In this document: piece by piece, positions 8,248 to 15,658 of the stretch
How positions within the stretch are numbered: position 1 is the first letter of the stretch
Layout of the letters: each line of letters starts with the position of its first letter
Assembly (NCBI GenBank): GCA_045539475.1
Contig: JAZQFJ010000020.1
Span: 1-19,385 of the forward strand
DNA length: 19,385 nt
Direction: 5' to 3'
Source: SIG480 sp045539475
GTDB taxonomy: Bacteria > Bacillota > Clostridia > Oscillospirales > JAAYXM01
Notes under the pieces: model-generated
Databases searched by the model: none
Told to the model about the DNA's origin: nothing
What the model saw: only the letters and a program-made list of their open reading frames with translations
Program-made: the position numbers and the translations under genes

Positions 8248-10722
8248 ATGCCTAAGTCACAATTCTTAGATCCGAATGAAGTAAGAAAAAGCAGTTTTAT
8301 TACATTCCAGGATATCCCGGTAAACCAGTACAACAAAACAATCAAGGAAGAGAGCAAAAACTACTCCAAGGATGATTTTATGCGTATCTATCGCGATATG
8401 GCAATTATCCGCGAGTTTGAAACAATGCTCTATCAGATCAAGACAACTAACCACTATAACGGTGTTGACTATTCTAACCCCGGACCTGCTCACCTTTCAA
8501 CAGGTCAGGAAGCATCAGCTGTAGGACAGGCATACATCCTCGGTGTTGATGACTATATCTTCGGTTCGCACAGAAGCCACGGCGAAATCCTTGCAAAGGG
8601 TCTTTCTTGCATTCAGAAGCTTTCCGATGATGAACTCTACAAGATTATGGCAGACTTCTTCGGCGGCGACATTCTCCGCGTAGTTGAAGGCAAGCAGAAT
8701 GACAAGTCCAATGTCAAGGCTCTCGCTATCGACTTCCTCGTATACGGCGCACTTGCTGAAATCTTTGCACGTACAACAGGCTTCAACCGCGGTCTTGGCG
8801 GCTCGATGCACGCATTCTTCACTCCGTTCGGTATTTATCCGAACAACGCTATCGTCGGTGGCTCCGGTACAATCGCACTCGGTAGCTCACTCTATAAGAA
8901 GGTCAACAATAAGAATGGTATCGTTGTATGTAACATCGGTGACGCTTCTCTCGGTTGCGGTCCTGTTCTCGAAGCTCTTAATATGGCAGGTATGGATCAG
9001 ATCCGTCAGCTTTGGGATGAAAGCCACAACAATGGTCTCCCGGTACTCTTCAACATCTTCGATAATATGTACGGTATGGGCGGTCAGACCTTCGGTGAGA
9101 CAATGGCATACGGTATGCCGGCACGTCTCGGTGCAGGATTTTCCCCGACACAGATGCATGCAGAGCGCGTAGACGGATATAATCCGCTCGCAGTTATCGA
9201 TGCAATGAAGAGAAAGAAGGAAATCCTCGAAAACGGCGACGGCCCGGTTCTCCTCGATGTTCTTACATATCGTGTAACAGGTCACTCTCCGTCTGATGCT
9301 TCCAGCTATCGTACTCAGGAAGAAATCGATGCTTGGATTGAGCAGGATGTTCTTAAGGCATACAGCAAGAAGCTCATTGATGCTAAGGTTGCTGAACAGG
9401 GCGAGTTCGATGCAATTCTTGATGATGTCAAGAACCTCATCACACGTTCCTGCGCTCTCGCTGTTGATGATAGCGTTTCTCCGCGTATGGATCTCAAGAA
9501 AGAGCCGGATATGATTGAGAAGCTCATGTTCTCAAATCTCAAGGTCGAGAAGATGGACGACCGTGAACCCGACGTTCTTATGCCGAAGGCAGAGAACCCG
9601 AGAGTTCAGCAGATCGCAAAGAAGGAACGCTTCGGCTTCGATGCATCTGGCAAGCCTGTTTCCAAGAACAAGGTTTACCAGCTCCGCGACGGTCTCTTTG
9701 AGGCTATTATTGATAAATTCTATCAGGATCCCACACTCGTTGCATACGGTGAAGATAACCGTGACTGGGGCGGTGCATTCGCTGTTTACCGTGGCCTCAC
9801 AGAAGCTCTTCCGTATCATCGCTTCTTCAATGCTCCGATTTCTGAAGCTGCTATCGTTGGTAGTGCAGTAGGATATGCAATGAGTGGCGGTCGTGCAATC
9901 GTTGAGCTTATGTACTGTGACTTCCTTGGCCGTGCAGGCGATGAAATCTTCAACCAGCTTGCAAAATGGCAGTCAATGAGCGCAGGTATCCTCAAGATGC
10001 CCGTTGTTCTCCGTATCTCTGTCGGCTCCAAGTACGGCGCACAGCATTCTCAGGACTGGTCTTCAATGATCGCTCATGTTCCGGGTCTTAAGTGTGTATT
10101 CCCGACAACTCCGTACGATGCAAAGGGTCTTATGAATGCAGCTCTCAACGGCACAGACCCGGTTATCTTCTTCGAAAGCCAGAGAATCTACGATGTCGGT
10201 GAGCAGTTCCACGAAGGCGGAGTTCCGGAAGGCTACTACGAAATTCCGATCGGTGAGCCGGATGTCAAGAAAGTCGGTTCTGATGTTACAATTCTCACAA
10301 TCGGTGCAACTCTCTACCGTGCTCTTGATGCAGCTAAGATTCTTGAAGAAAAGTATGGCATCTCTGCTGAAGTTATCGACGCACGTTCTATCGTTCCGTT
10401 CAACTATGATAAGGTTATCGAGTCTGTCAAGAAGACCGGTAAGCTCGTTATCGCATCCGATGCTTGTGCACGCGGCTCTATCATCAAGGATATGGCTCAG
10501 ACAATCACATCAACCTGCTTCGATTACCTTGATGCACCGGTTGCAACAGTTGGTGCACGCAACTGGATCACTCCGTGCTACGAGCTCGATGCAGACTTCT
10601 TCCCGCAGGCTGACTGGATTATCGACACAATCCACGAGCGCATTATGCCGATTCCGGGCCACACCCCGACAAACAACTTCTCCGAAAGCGAAGAGCTCCG
10701 TCGCTCCAAGCTCGGTGTATGA
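8248..10722 (+). CDS. Fused alpha/beta thiamine-diphosphate dehydrogenase E1
   Basis: TPP-dependent first enzyme of the complex, with alpha (about 40-410) and beta (about 475-810) subunits in one 824-residue chain; they are usually two genes. Alpha landmarks: PAHLSTGQEASAVGQA, FGSHRSHGEILAKG, GLGGSMHAF, the TPP motif GDASLG (231-236) ending at FDNMYGMGG (271-279), and TGHSPSDASSYRT. Beta landmarks: AYGEDNRDWGGAF (499-511), SEAAIVGSAVGYAMSGGR, GAQHSQDW and APVATVGA. Alpha has about 60 residues between LAKG and GLGGSMH, where simpler homologues have few, and an extended spacing inside the TPP motif. The likely substrate is pyruvate, a branched-chain 2-oxoacid or acetoin; the sequence does not decide. 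Codon choice is very uniform (lysine almost all AAG, alanine GCA/GCT), suggesting high expression. AAAGGAGA precedes the ATG; the stop overlaps the lplA start. Confidence 0.94.
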   Translation: MPKSQFLDPNEVRKSSFITFQDIPVNQYNKTIKEESKNYSKDDFMRIYRDMAIIREFETMLYQIKTTNHYNGVDYSNPGPAHLSTGQEASAVGQAYILGVDDYIFGSHRSHGEILAKGLSCIQKLSDDELYKIMADFFGGDILRVVEGKQNDKSNVKALAIDFLVYGALAEIFARTTGFNRGLGGSMHAFFTPFGIYPNNAIVGGSGTIALGSSLYKKVNNKNGIVVCNIGDASLGCGPVLEALNMAGMDQIRQLWDESHNNGLPVLFNIFDNMYGMGGQTFGETMAYGMPARLGAGFSPTQMHAERVDGYNPLAVIDAMKRKKEILENGDGPVLLDVLTYRVTGHSPSDASSYRTQEEIDAWIEQDVLKAYSKKLIDAKVAEQGEFDAILDDVKNLITRSCALAVDDSVSPRMDLKKEPDMIEKLMFSNLKVEKMDDREPDVLMPKAENPRVQQIAKKERFGFDASGKPVSKNKVYQLRDGLFEAIIDKFYQDPTLVAYGEDNRDWGGAFAVYRGLTEALPYHRFFNAPISEAAIVGSAVGYAMSGGRAIVELMYCDFLGRAGDEIFNQLAKWQSMSAGILKMPVVLRISVGSKYGAQHSQDWSSMIAHVPGLKCVFPTTPYDAKGLMNAALNGTDPVIFFESQRIYDVGEQFHEGGVPEGYYEIPIGEPDVKKVGSDVTILTIGATLYRALDAAKILEEKYGISAEVIDARSIVPFNYDKVIESVKKTGKLVIASDACARGSIIKDMAQTITSTCFDYLDAPVATVGARNWITPCYELDADFFPQADWIIDTIHERIMPIPGHTPTNNFSESEELRRSKLGV

Positions 10723-11696
10723 TTTTTCTCATAAGCAAAAGTTACGATTGCTACTTCAATCTTGCGCTTGAAGAAAACTTCCTGCGCGAGTATGATGATG
10801 AAATCTTTATGCTCTGGCAAAATGACAACACGATAGTTGTCGGAAAAAACCAGAACACTCTTGCTGAGATAAACTATGACTATGTGAAAGAAAAGGGTAT
10901 ACGCGTCGTCCGTCGGATAACCGGCGGCGGCGCGGTTTACCACGATATGGGAAATATCAATTTCACATATATAACAAGGCAGGATGGGGAATGGGAAAAT
11001 GATTTTTCTCGTTTCGCAAAGCCTGTTGTGTCTGCGCTTAAAAAGATAGGCCTCGATGCCGAAATTTCCGGGCGGAACGACATAGTTGTAAACGGCAGAA
11101 AGATTTCAGGTAATGCACAGACCGTTGCAGGTGGCAGAATTCTTCACCACGGAACACTTCTTTTCAATACCGATGTATCGGTGCTTTCAAATGCACTTGT
11201 TCCTGATCCCGAAAAGATCCGGAGTAAAGGCATAAAGTCTGTATCATCGCGTGTTGTCAACATAAATGAGCTTCTCGGAAGGGAAGTCACAGCGGAAGAA
11301 ATATACGACCTTATCGGCAGTGAAGTGAAAACACTTTACGGAGCAAAGGAGTATGTTCTCTCGGAGGAAGAGATAAAACGTGCCGAGAAACTTGCTGATG
11401 AGAAGTACAGAACTTGGGAATGGAACTTCGGTTATTCTCCCAGGTATTCATTTTCAAAGAAAAAGCGGTTCCGGATTGGCAGTATAAATGCATATCTCAC
11501 GGTTGAAGACGGGAAAATCGTCTCAGCAAAGCTTCATGGTGATTTTTTTGGAATATCGGATGTTTCCGATATTGAAACTGCTCTTTGCGGCACCTTGCAC
11601 CGTGAGGAGAATATAAAGAATACTCTTGATAAATTCAAATTGAGTGACTATTTTGGCAATATAACGGCGGAAGAGCTCGCTCAAGTACTTGTTTAA
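10719..11696 (+). CDS. lplA: Lipoate-protein ligase A
   Basis: ATP-dependent ligase that activates free lipoate to lipoyl-AMP and attaches it to lipoyl-domain lysines, here presumably K43 and K163 of the E2. Within 325 residues: RRITGGGAVYHD (65-76), the lipoate/adenylate site; GRKISGNAQ with the catalytic lysine at about K128; and HHGTLLFNTD (143-152). A C-terminal accessory domain (about 245-325) is present, so this resembles a complete single-chain LplA that needs no LplB partner. The ATG at 10719 overlaps the E1 stop codon (ATGA) and there is no good ribosome site before it, pointing to translational coupling with E1. The mtlD-like gene starts 12 nt after the stop, with its AGGAGG overlapping the lplA end. 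Presence of the ligase implies lipoate scavenging; no LipA or LipB is in the window. Confidence 0.94.
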   Translation: MIFLISKSYDCYFNLALEENFLREYDDEIFMLWQNDNTIVVGKNQNTLAEINYDYVKEKGIRVVRRITGGGAVYHDMGNINFTYITRQDGEWENDFSRFAKPVVSALKKIGLDAEISGRNDIVVNGRKISGNAQTVAGGRILHHGTLLFNTDVSVLSNALVPDPEKIRSKGIKSVSSRVVNINELLGREVTAEEIYDLIGSEVKTLYGAKEYVLSEEEIKRAEKLADEKYRTWEWNFGYSPRYSFSKKKRFRIGSINAYLTVEDGKIVSAKLHGDFFGISDVSDIETALCGTLHREENIKNTLDKFKLSDYFGNITAEELAQVLV

Positions 11697-11708
11697 GGAG
11701 GCGTACAT

Positions 11709-12902
11709 ATGAAAAAAGCAGTAATGTACGGCGCAGGTAATATCGGACGCGGTTTTATCGGTGAGCTTTTCTCACTTTCCGGTTATTCCGTTTCCTTTAT
11801 TGATGTTAATATGGAAATCATTGGAGCACTCAATGAACGTGGTGAGTATGTTGTTGAAGTGCTCTCGAATGACAATAATGAAGAAGTTCTTGTAAAGAAT
11901 GTCTGCGGTGTAAACGGAATGGATGCTGATGCAGTTTCAACTGCAATCGCAGAATGTGATGTTATGGCAACCGCTGTCGGTGTAAACATTCTTCCGAGAA
12001 TAGTCGGCAATATCGCAAACGGTCTCAAACTCCGTTGGAAAAACGGCAATAAAACACCTCTTAATATCATTATTTGTGAAAATATGATTGACGCAGACAA
12101 ATTCCTTGCGGAATCTGTCAAAAATCTTCTTGATGATGACGAGAAAAAGCTTTTTGATGAGCTTATAGGCACAGTAGAAGCTTCAATCGGACGTATGGTG
12201 CCTATCCAGACTCCGGAGATGACAAAGAATGATATTCTCAGAGTTTGTGTAGAACCGTTCTGCAACCTTATCGTAGATAAAGACGGATTTAAGGGTGAGA
12301 TACCGGCTATCGAAAATATGTCCGCTTTTGCACCTTTCCGACTCTATATTGAGCGTAAACTCTTCCTTCACAATATGGGGCATTCTCTTACAGCATATCT
12401 TGGAAACCTCAAGGGCTATGAATATATTTGGGAAGCAATCGGGGATACGGAAATTGAAGTTATGGCAATGCGTGCAATGTGCGAATCTGCTCTTGCACTT
12501 TCAATCCGTTATGATGTTCCGTTTAAGACACTTTATGAGCACGTTGAAGACCTTCTCTTCCGCTTCACAAATAAGAAGCTCGGAGATACGGTGTTCCGCG
12601 TAGGCCGCGATCTTAACCGCAAGCTTTCTCCTGAGGACAGAATTGTCGGTGCAATCCACTCTTGTCTTGATGCGGGGGTAAAACCGTACGCTTTGTATGC
12701 TGCATATGCCGCTGCAATGCATTTTGAGGCTGATGATGTTTCAAAAATGCCTGTAGAAGAGGTTATGACAAATATATCAAAGCTTGATAAGAATTCGGAA
12801 GAATACAAAGAAATTCTCGAATTTGTCGATGTTCTTGAAAAGGGCAACGGTATATCAGGTATGATAAAGCTTTTAAAGTCCAAGATGGACGCAACAAAGT
12901 AA
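11709..12902 (+). CDS. Mannitol-1-phosphate 5-dehydrogenase-like polyol dehydrogenase
   Basis: Long-chain, zinc-independent polyol dehydrogenase of the mannitol dehydrogenase family (397 residues; E. coli MtlD is slightly shorter). The MtlD reaction is mannitol 1-phosphate plus NAD to fructose 6-phosphate. An N-terminal Rossmann motif GAGNIGRGFIG (8-18), ICENMIDAD (122-130) and the catalytic KxxxxNxxH pattern are visible, with K217, N222 and H225 in ERKLFLHNMGH. The family signature around the VDR-x-x-P segment is changed here to SIGRMVP (159-165), so the substrate may differ from mannitol 1-phosphate. It is the last gene of the operon: AGGAGG lies 7 nt before the ATG, and a terminator begins within about 15 nt of the stop. 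With the SorE-like enzyme at the other end, the operon carries two sugar-phosphate/polyol-phosphate dehydrogenases. Confidence 0.85.
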   Translation: MKKAVMYGAGNIGRGFIGELFSLSGYSVSFIDVNMEIIGALNERGEYVVEVLSNDNNEEVLVKNVCGVNGMDADAVSTAIAECDVMATAVGVNILPRIVGNIANGLKLRWKNGNKTPLNIIICENMIDADKFLAESVKNLLDDDEKKLFDELIGTVEASIGRMVPIQTPEMTKNDILRVCVEPFCNLIVDKDGFKGEIPAIENMSAFAPFRLYIERKLFLHNMGHSLTAYLGNLKGYEYIWEAIGDTEIEVMAMRAMCESALALSIRYDVPFKTLYEHVEDLLFRFTNKKLGDTVFRVGRDLNRKLSPEDRIVGAIHSCLDAGVKPYALYAAYAAAMHFEADDVSKMPVEEVMTNISKLDKNSEEYKEILEFVDVLEKGNGISGMIKLLKSKMDATK

Positions 12903-12915
12903 AGTGATTAAAAAG

Positions 12916-12960
12916 CAAGCCGGAATCGAAAGCTTAAATGCTTGACCGGCTTGTTTTTTT
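12916..12960 (+). terminator. Rho-independent terminator of the dehydrogenase operon
   Basis: CAAGCCGG (12916-12923) pairs with CCGGCTTG (12946-12953), with a 22-nt loop containing a small AGCTT-type palindrome, followed by an uninterrupted T run from 12954. An A run before the left arm can extend the stem. It marks the end of the deoR to mtlD-like transcript and separates it from the FemAB pair. Confidence 0.88.
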
Positions 12961-12980
12961 AGGCTTTTTTTACTTATCAC

Positions 12981-13010
12981 TTGCATTTTACTATGTATAT
13001 ATGATAAAAT
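12981..13010 (+). promoter_or_regulatory. Promoter of the FemAB pair
   Basis: TTGCAT (12981-12986) and TAAAAT (13005-13010) are separated by 18 nt. The predicted transcript would start near 13017. That leaves the in-frame ATG at 13014 outside the message and supports translation from 13044. Confidence 0.5.
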
Positions 13011-13043
13011 AATATGAAATGTAAAATTAAGGATTGTTTGTTT

Positions 13044-14090
13044 ATGATTAGGCGTGTCACTGATAACGATAGATTAATATACACAGAGTTCCTCAAGAAA
13101 AATGAAAACGGCCATTTCATGCAATCACTTGCGTGGGCAGATTTTAAAAAGACGCAGAAGCACTATGCGCTTATGTCTCTTGATGAGCGTGGTAATGTGT
13201 GTGGTGTAATGCTTATGTTTGAGCAAAAGGTGCGCAGGACTAACAAAATCCATCTCTATTGCCCTCGCGGACCGGTATGTGACAGAAGTGACACAACTGT
13301 GCTTTCAGAGCTTCTTGATGAAGCAAAAAAGATAGCCGGAGAAATCGGCGCATATAAGCTGACTCTTGATCCTGATATTACCGAAACGGATGCAACGTGG
13401 CTTACGTTCTTTAAAAAAATCGGTGCAAGGATAGGTGATAATGCGCGCGATAACGCAATTCTCCAGCCTTTTGCTGTTTACAGGATAAATGTTGATAAAT
13501 CCGATGAGGAGCTCATGGCTTCTTATCACTCCAAGGCACGCTACAGTGTCCGCGCATCAATTAAAAGCGGCGCAACCTGTCGCCTCGGTACACGTGAGGA
13601 TATTCCGACTTTTCGCTCGCTTCTTGCAGAAACCGCAAAGCGGGATGGCTTTACGGCACGCGGTGATGAATATTTCTATAATATGTACGATGCTTTGGGT
13701 GATGATGCCGTAAAGCTTTTTATGATTGAGTATGAGGGAGAGCCGATTGCGGCATCTGTGCTTGTACGTTGTGGGAAAAAGACATGGCATATGTATGCAG
13801 GAAGTAATGACAAGTACAAAGAAACTCTGCCTAATTTTCTTATGCAGTGGGAAATGATGCGCTGGTCGCGCGATAACGGTGCTCCGCTTTACGATATGCG
13901 TGGTATCGCCGGAGAAGGGGATAAGCTTTCGCCGATAGAGGGGCTTGTGCGCTTTAAAAAACGCTTTGGCGGAGATCTTGTTTCGTTTGTCGGACGTATT
14001 GATATCGTGTATGACCGCATCGCAGACGTTTATATAAATACGGCAAAAAGCGTGGCAGCATTACTCAGAAGATTAACGGGAAGGAAATAG
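13044..14090 (+). CDS. FemAB-family peptidoglycan bridge aminoacyltransferase, copy 1
   Basis: Fem-type transferases (FemX/A/B, MurM/N) move an amino acid from aminoacyl-tRNA onto the stem peptide of lipid II or onto the growing interpeptide bridge, at the cytoplasmic face of the membrane. The 348-residue product has the twin acetyltransferase-like architecture: FLKKNENGHFMQSLAWADFKK near the N-terminus, LYCPRGPV, YHSKARYSVRASIKSG in the middle, MYAGSN and LMQWEMMRWSRDNG, LYDMRGI, and GLVRFKKRFGG near the end. The frame opens at 13014, but AAGGA precedes 13044, the promoter placement excludes the earlier ATG, and the product aligns with its neighbour only from MIRRVTD. The amino acid transferred cannot be read from the sequence. 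It lies 4 nt from copy 2 in the same operon. Confidence 0.88.
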   Translation: MIRRVTDNDRLIYTEFLKKNENGHFMQSLAWADFKKTQKHYALMSLDERGNVCGVMLMFEQKVRRTNKIHLYCPRGPVCDRSDTTVLSELLDEAKKIAGEIGAYKLTLDPDITETDATWLTFFKKIGARIGDNARDNAILQPFAVYRINVDKSDEELMASYHSKARYSVRASIKSGATCRLGTREDIPTFRSLLAETAKRDGFTARGDEYFYNMYDALGDDAVKLFMIEYEGEPIAASVLVRCGKKTWHMYAGSNDKYKETLPNFLMQWEMMRWSRDNGAPLYDMRGIAGEGDKLSPIEGLVRFKKRFGGDLVSFVGRIDIVYDRIADVYINTAKSVAALLRRLTGRK

Positions 14091-14094
14091 ATAT

Positions 14095-15174
14095 ATGATA
14101 GTATATGTAACAGATGAAAAAACAGCTTCACAATACGAAGCTTTTGTGTCCTCGCATCCAAAGGGGCACTTTGTGAAATCACTTAAATGGGCAGAGTTTA
14201 AAAAGCCGTGGAAATACGATGCTTTTATGTCGGTGGATGAGAGTGGCAACGTCCGCGGTAGTATGCTTATAATGACAAGCCGCGTTCCGAAAACGAAGTA
14301 TACGCATATGTATTGCCCTCGTGGCCCCGTTACGGATAATAACGACAGCGCAACTCTTCTTGAGCTTCTTGCGGAAAGCCGTAAGCTTGGAGATAGGTAT
14401 AATGCATATGAACTCTCAATTGACCCCGATATCCTCGACGATGATCCGTATCTTCCTGAGCTTCTTGATGCAGGCTTTGTTATAAACAACACAAAGCACC
14501 GTCCTGAATACCTCCAGGCGCGTTATGTTTTCCGCCTTCCGATAAACGGACGTAATGAGGAAGAGATATTCAACGCATTCCATTCAAAAACACGCTATAA
14601 CGTGCGTCTTTCGGTTAAAAAAGGTGTTACAAGCAGAATAGGAACAAAGGAAGATTTACCGGCATTTGTCGAGATAATGAAAGAGACGGCTGCGCGTGAC
14701 GGTTTTATAGGCAGAGGACTTAAGTATTTTGAGGATATGTATGATGCTCTTGCACCCGATAACCTTCGTCTGTATCTTATGGAGTATGAAGGTCAGCTTC
14801 TCTCCGGTGCCGTTGCAATTCTTTACGGCGATAAGGTCTGGTATCTTTACGGCGCAAGCAGTAACCGCGAGCGTAACCGTATGCCGAACTATATGATGCA
14901 GTGGGAAATGATAAAGTGGACTCTTGAAAACAACTGTAATATATATGATTTCCGCGGTATAACGGGAGATATGGAAAAGACACAGCTTGACGGCCTTATC
15001 CGGTTTAAGGCAGGATTTGCAGGGGAGAGATGTGACTTCGTCGGAAAGCTCGATATGCTGTTTAAACCGAAGACTGCGAAGTTTATTGAGAGCGCCCAGT
15101 CGAACTATCGCGCAATCATCCGCAAAATCGGCGTTATGCGCGAGCAAATTGATCAGAAACTAAGTAAAAAATAA
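14095..15174 (+). CDS. FemAB-family peptidoglycan bridge aminoacyltransferase, copy 2
   Basis: A 359-residue paralogue of the preceding gene, sharing the same landmarks in the same order: SHPKGHFVKSLKWAEFKK, MYCPRGPV, FHSKTRYNVRLSVKKG, LYGASSNRERNRMPNYMMQW, IYDFRGITGD and GLIRFKAGFAGE. The C-terminus extends slightly into a basic tail (REQIDQKLSKK). Two adjacent, diverged copies suggest that each adds a different residue or position of the cross-bridge, as known for FemA/FemB and MurM/MurN; here that is inference. GGGAAGG precedes the start by about 10 nt, and the short gap indicates co-translation from one message. A strong hairpin begins 2 nt after the stop. Confidence 0.9.
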   Translation: MIVYVTDEKTASQYEAFVSSHPKGHFVKSLKWAEFKKPWKYDAFMSVDESGNVRGSMLIMTSRVPKTKYTHMYCPRGPVTDNNDSATLLELLAESRKLGDRYNAYELSIDPDILDDDPYLPELLDAGFVINNTKHRPEYLQARYVFRLPINGRNEEEIFNAFHSKTRYNVRLSVKKGVTSRIGTKEDLPAFVEIMKETAARDGFIGRGLKYFEDMYDALAPDNLRLYLMEYEGQLLSGAVAILYGDKVWYLYGASSNRERNRMPNYMMQWEMIKWTLENNCNIYDFRGITGDMEKTQLDGLIRFKAGFAGERCDFVGKLDMLFKPKTAKFIESAQSNYRAIIRKIGVMREQIDQKLSKK

Positions 15175-15176
15175 CC

Positions 15177-15216
15177 AAAGGGATTGTAGCAAAATGCATT
15201 TTGCTGCAATCCCTTT
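15177..15216 (+). terminator. Strong hairpin after the FemAB pair
   Basis: An 18-bp almost perfect stem, one T-G wobble, around a TGCA loop: the left arm starts AAAGGGATTGTAGC and the right arm ends GCAATCCCTTT. It starts two bases after the stop codon and has four Ts at its right end, so it probably terminates the FemAB transcript. The high symmetry lets it act in both directions, which would suit the convergent minus-strand operon. Confidence 0.65.
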
Positions 15217-15627
15217 TGGGCTTTAGAAAAATAGTGCAGAATGAGCTAATCGGACCCGAAGTAGTACATAAGTACGTCGAGAGGTCCGATAAGCTTTACG
15301 CATAAAGTGTAACTAAATCCTCAAATTCGGCTTCTGCCGAATTTTCAATTTACTTTCAAACTTCATACCATATACTTTTTCGATGTTATCTGCAAAAAAA
15401 ATATCACTTTTACACTTTATGCGGTCTGGGCTGTTTTGCTACAGCCCCCTGCTCTTTTTTCTATTCATTTCAGTTTAGAGTTATGAGGTTCGCTTTCGCT
15501 CTCCGTTATGAATTTGCTACGCAAAAGTTATGATATGATTGCACAGCGGACTTTAACTTGGCAAAGTCAATCATAGCAATGCGAAGCATTTTATAACTCA
15601 TAACTTGCCCTCAGGGCAATCATAGTT

Positions 15628-15658
15628 GGCGTGAATACTCCGGCAAGAGTATCGCGCC
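15628..15658 (-). terminator. Hairpin directly after the fumarase beta stop codon
   Basis: On the minus strand GGCGCGATACTC (15658-15647) pairs with GAGTATTCACGCC (15640-15628) around a six-base loop; one extra base breaks the stem. It abuts the stop codon of the minus-strand operon, the position expected for a terminator, but no T run follows, so termination may be weak or rely on the second hairpin at 15605-15619. Confidence 0.45.

Larger units (their letters stand above)
15175..15658. repeat. Gene-free convergent region packed with inverted repeats
   Basis: No credible open reading frame lies in these 484 bp. Seen in order: AGCTAATCGGACC (15244-15256) against GGTCCGATAAGCT (15283-15295), 12 of 13 pairing; CGCATAAAGTGTAA (15299-15312) against TTACACTTTATGCG (15410-15423), a perfect 14-bp pair enclosing the hairpin AAATTCGGC-TTCT-GCCGAATTT (15323-15344); GGGCTG/CAGCCC (15428-15447); three GTTATGA direct repeats (15480, 15505, 15527) with an inverted TCATAAC at 15598; and TTGCCC-TCA-GGGCAA (15605-15619). 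Such density suggests an intergenic repeat element of the MITE or REP kind, or a structured RNA. Identity is unknown; a transposase is not present. Confidence 0.6.

Noticed and set aside
15299..15360. Short minus-strand open frame ending near 15299 that could be the tail of a decayed gene
   Set aside because: It is under 20 codons, has no start or ribosome site, and overlaps inverted-repeat arms.
15480..15604. GTTATGA repeats as a CRISPR array
   Set aside because: The repeats are only 7 bp with unequal 22-25 nt spacing and there are no cas genes.
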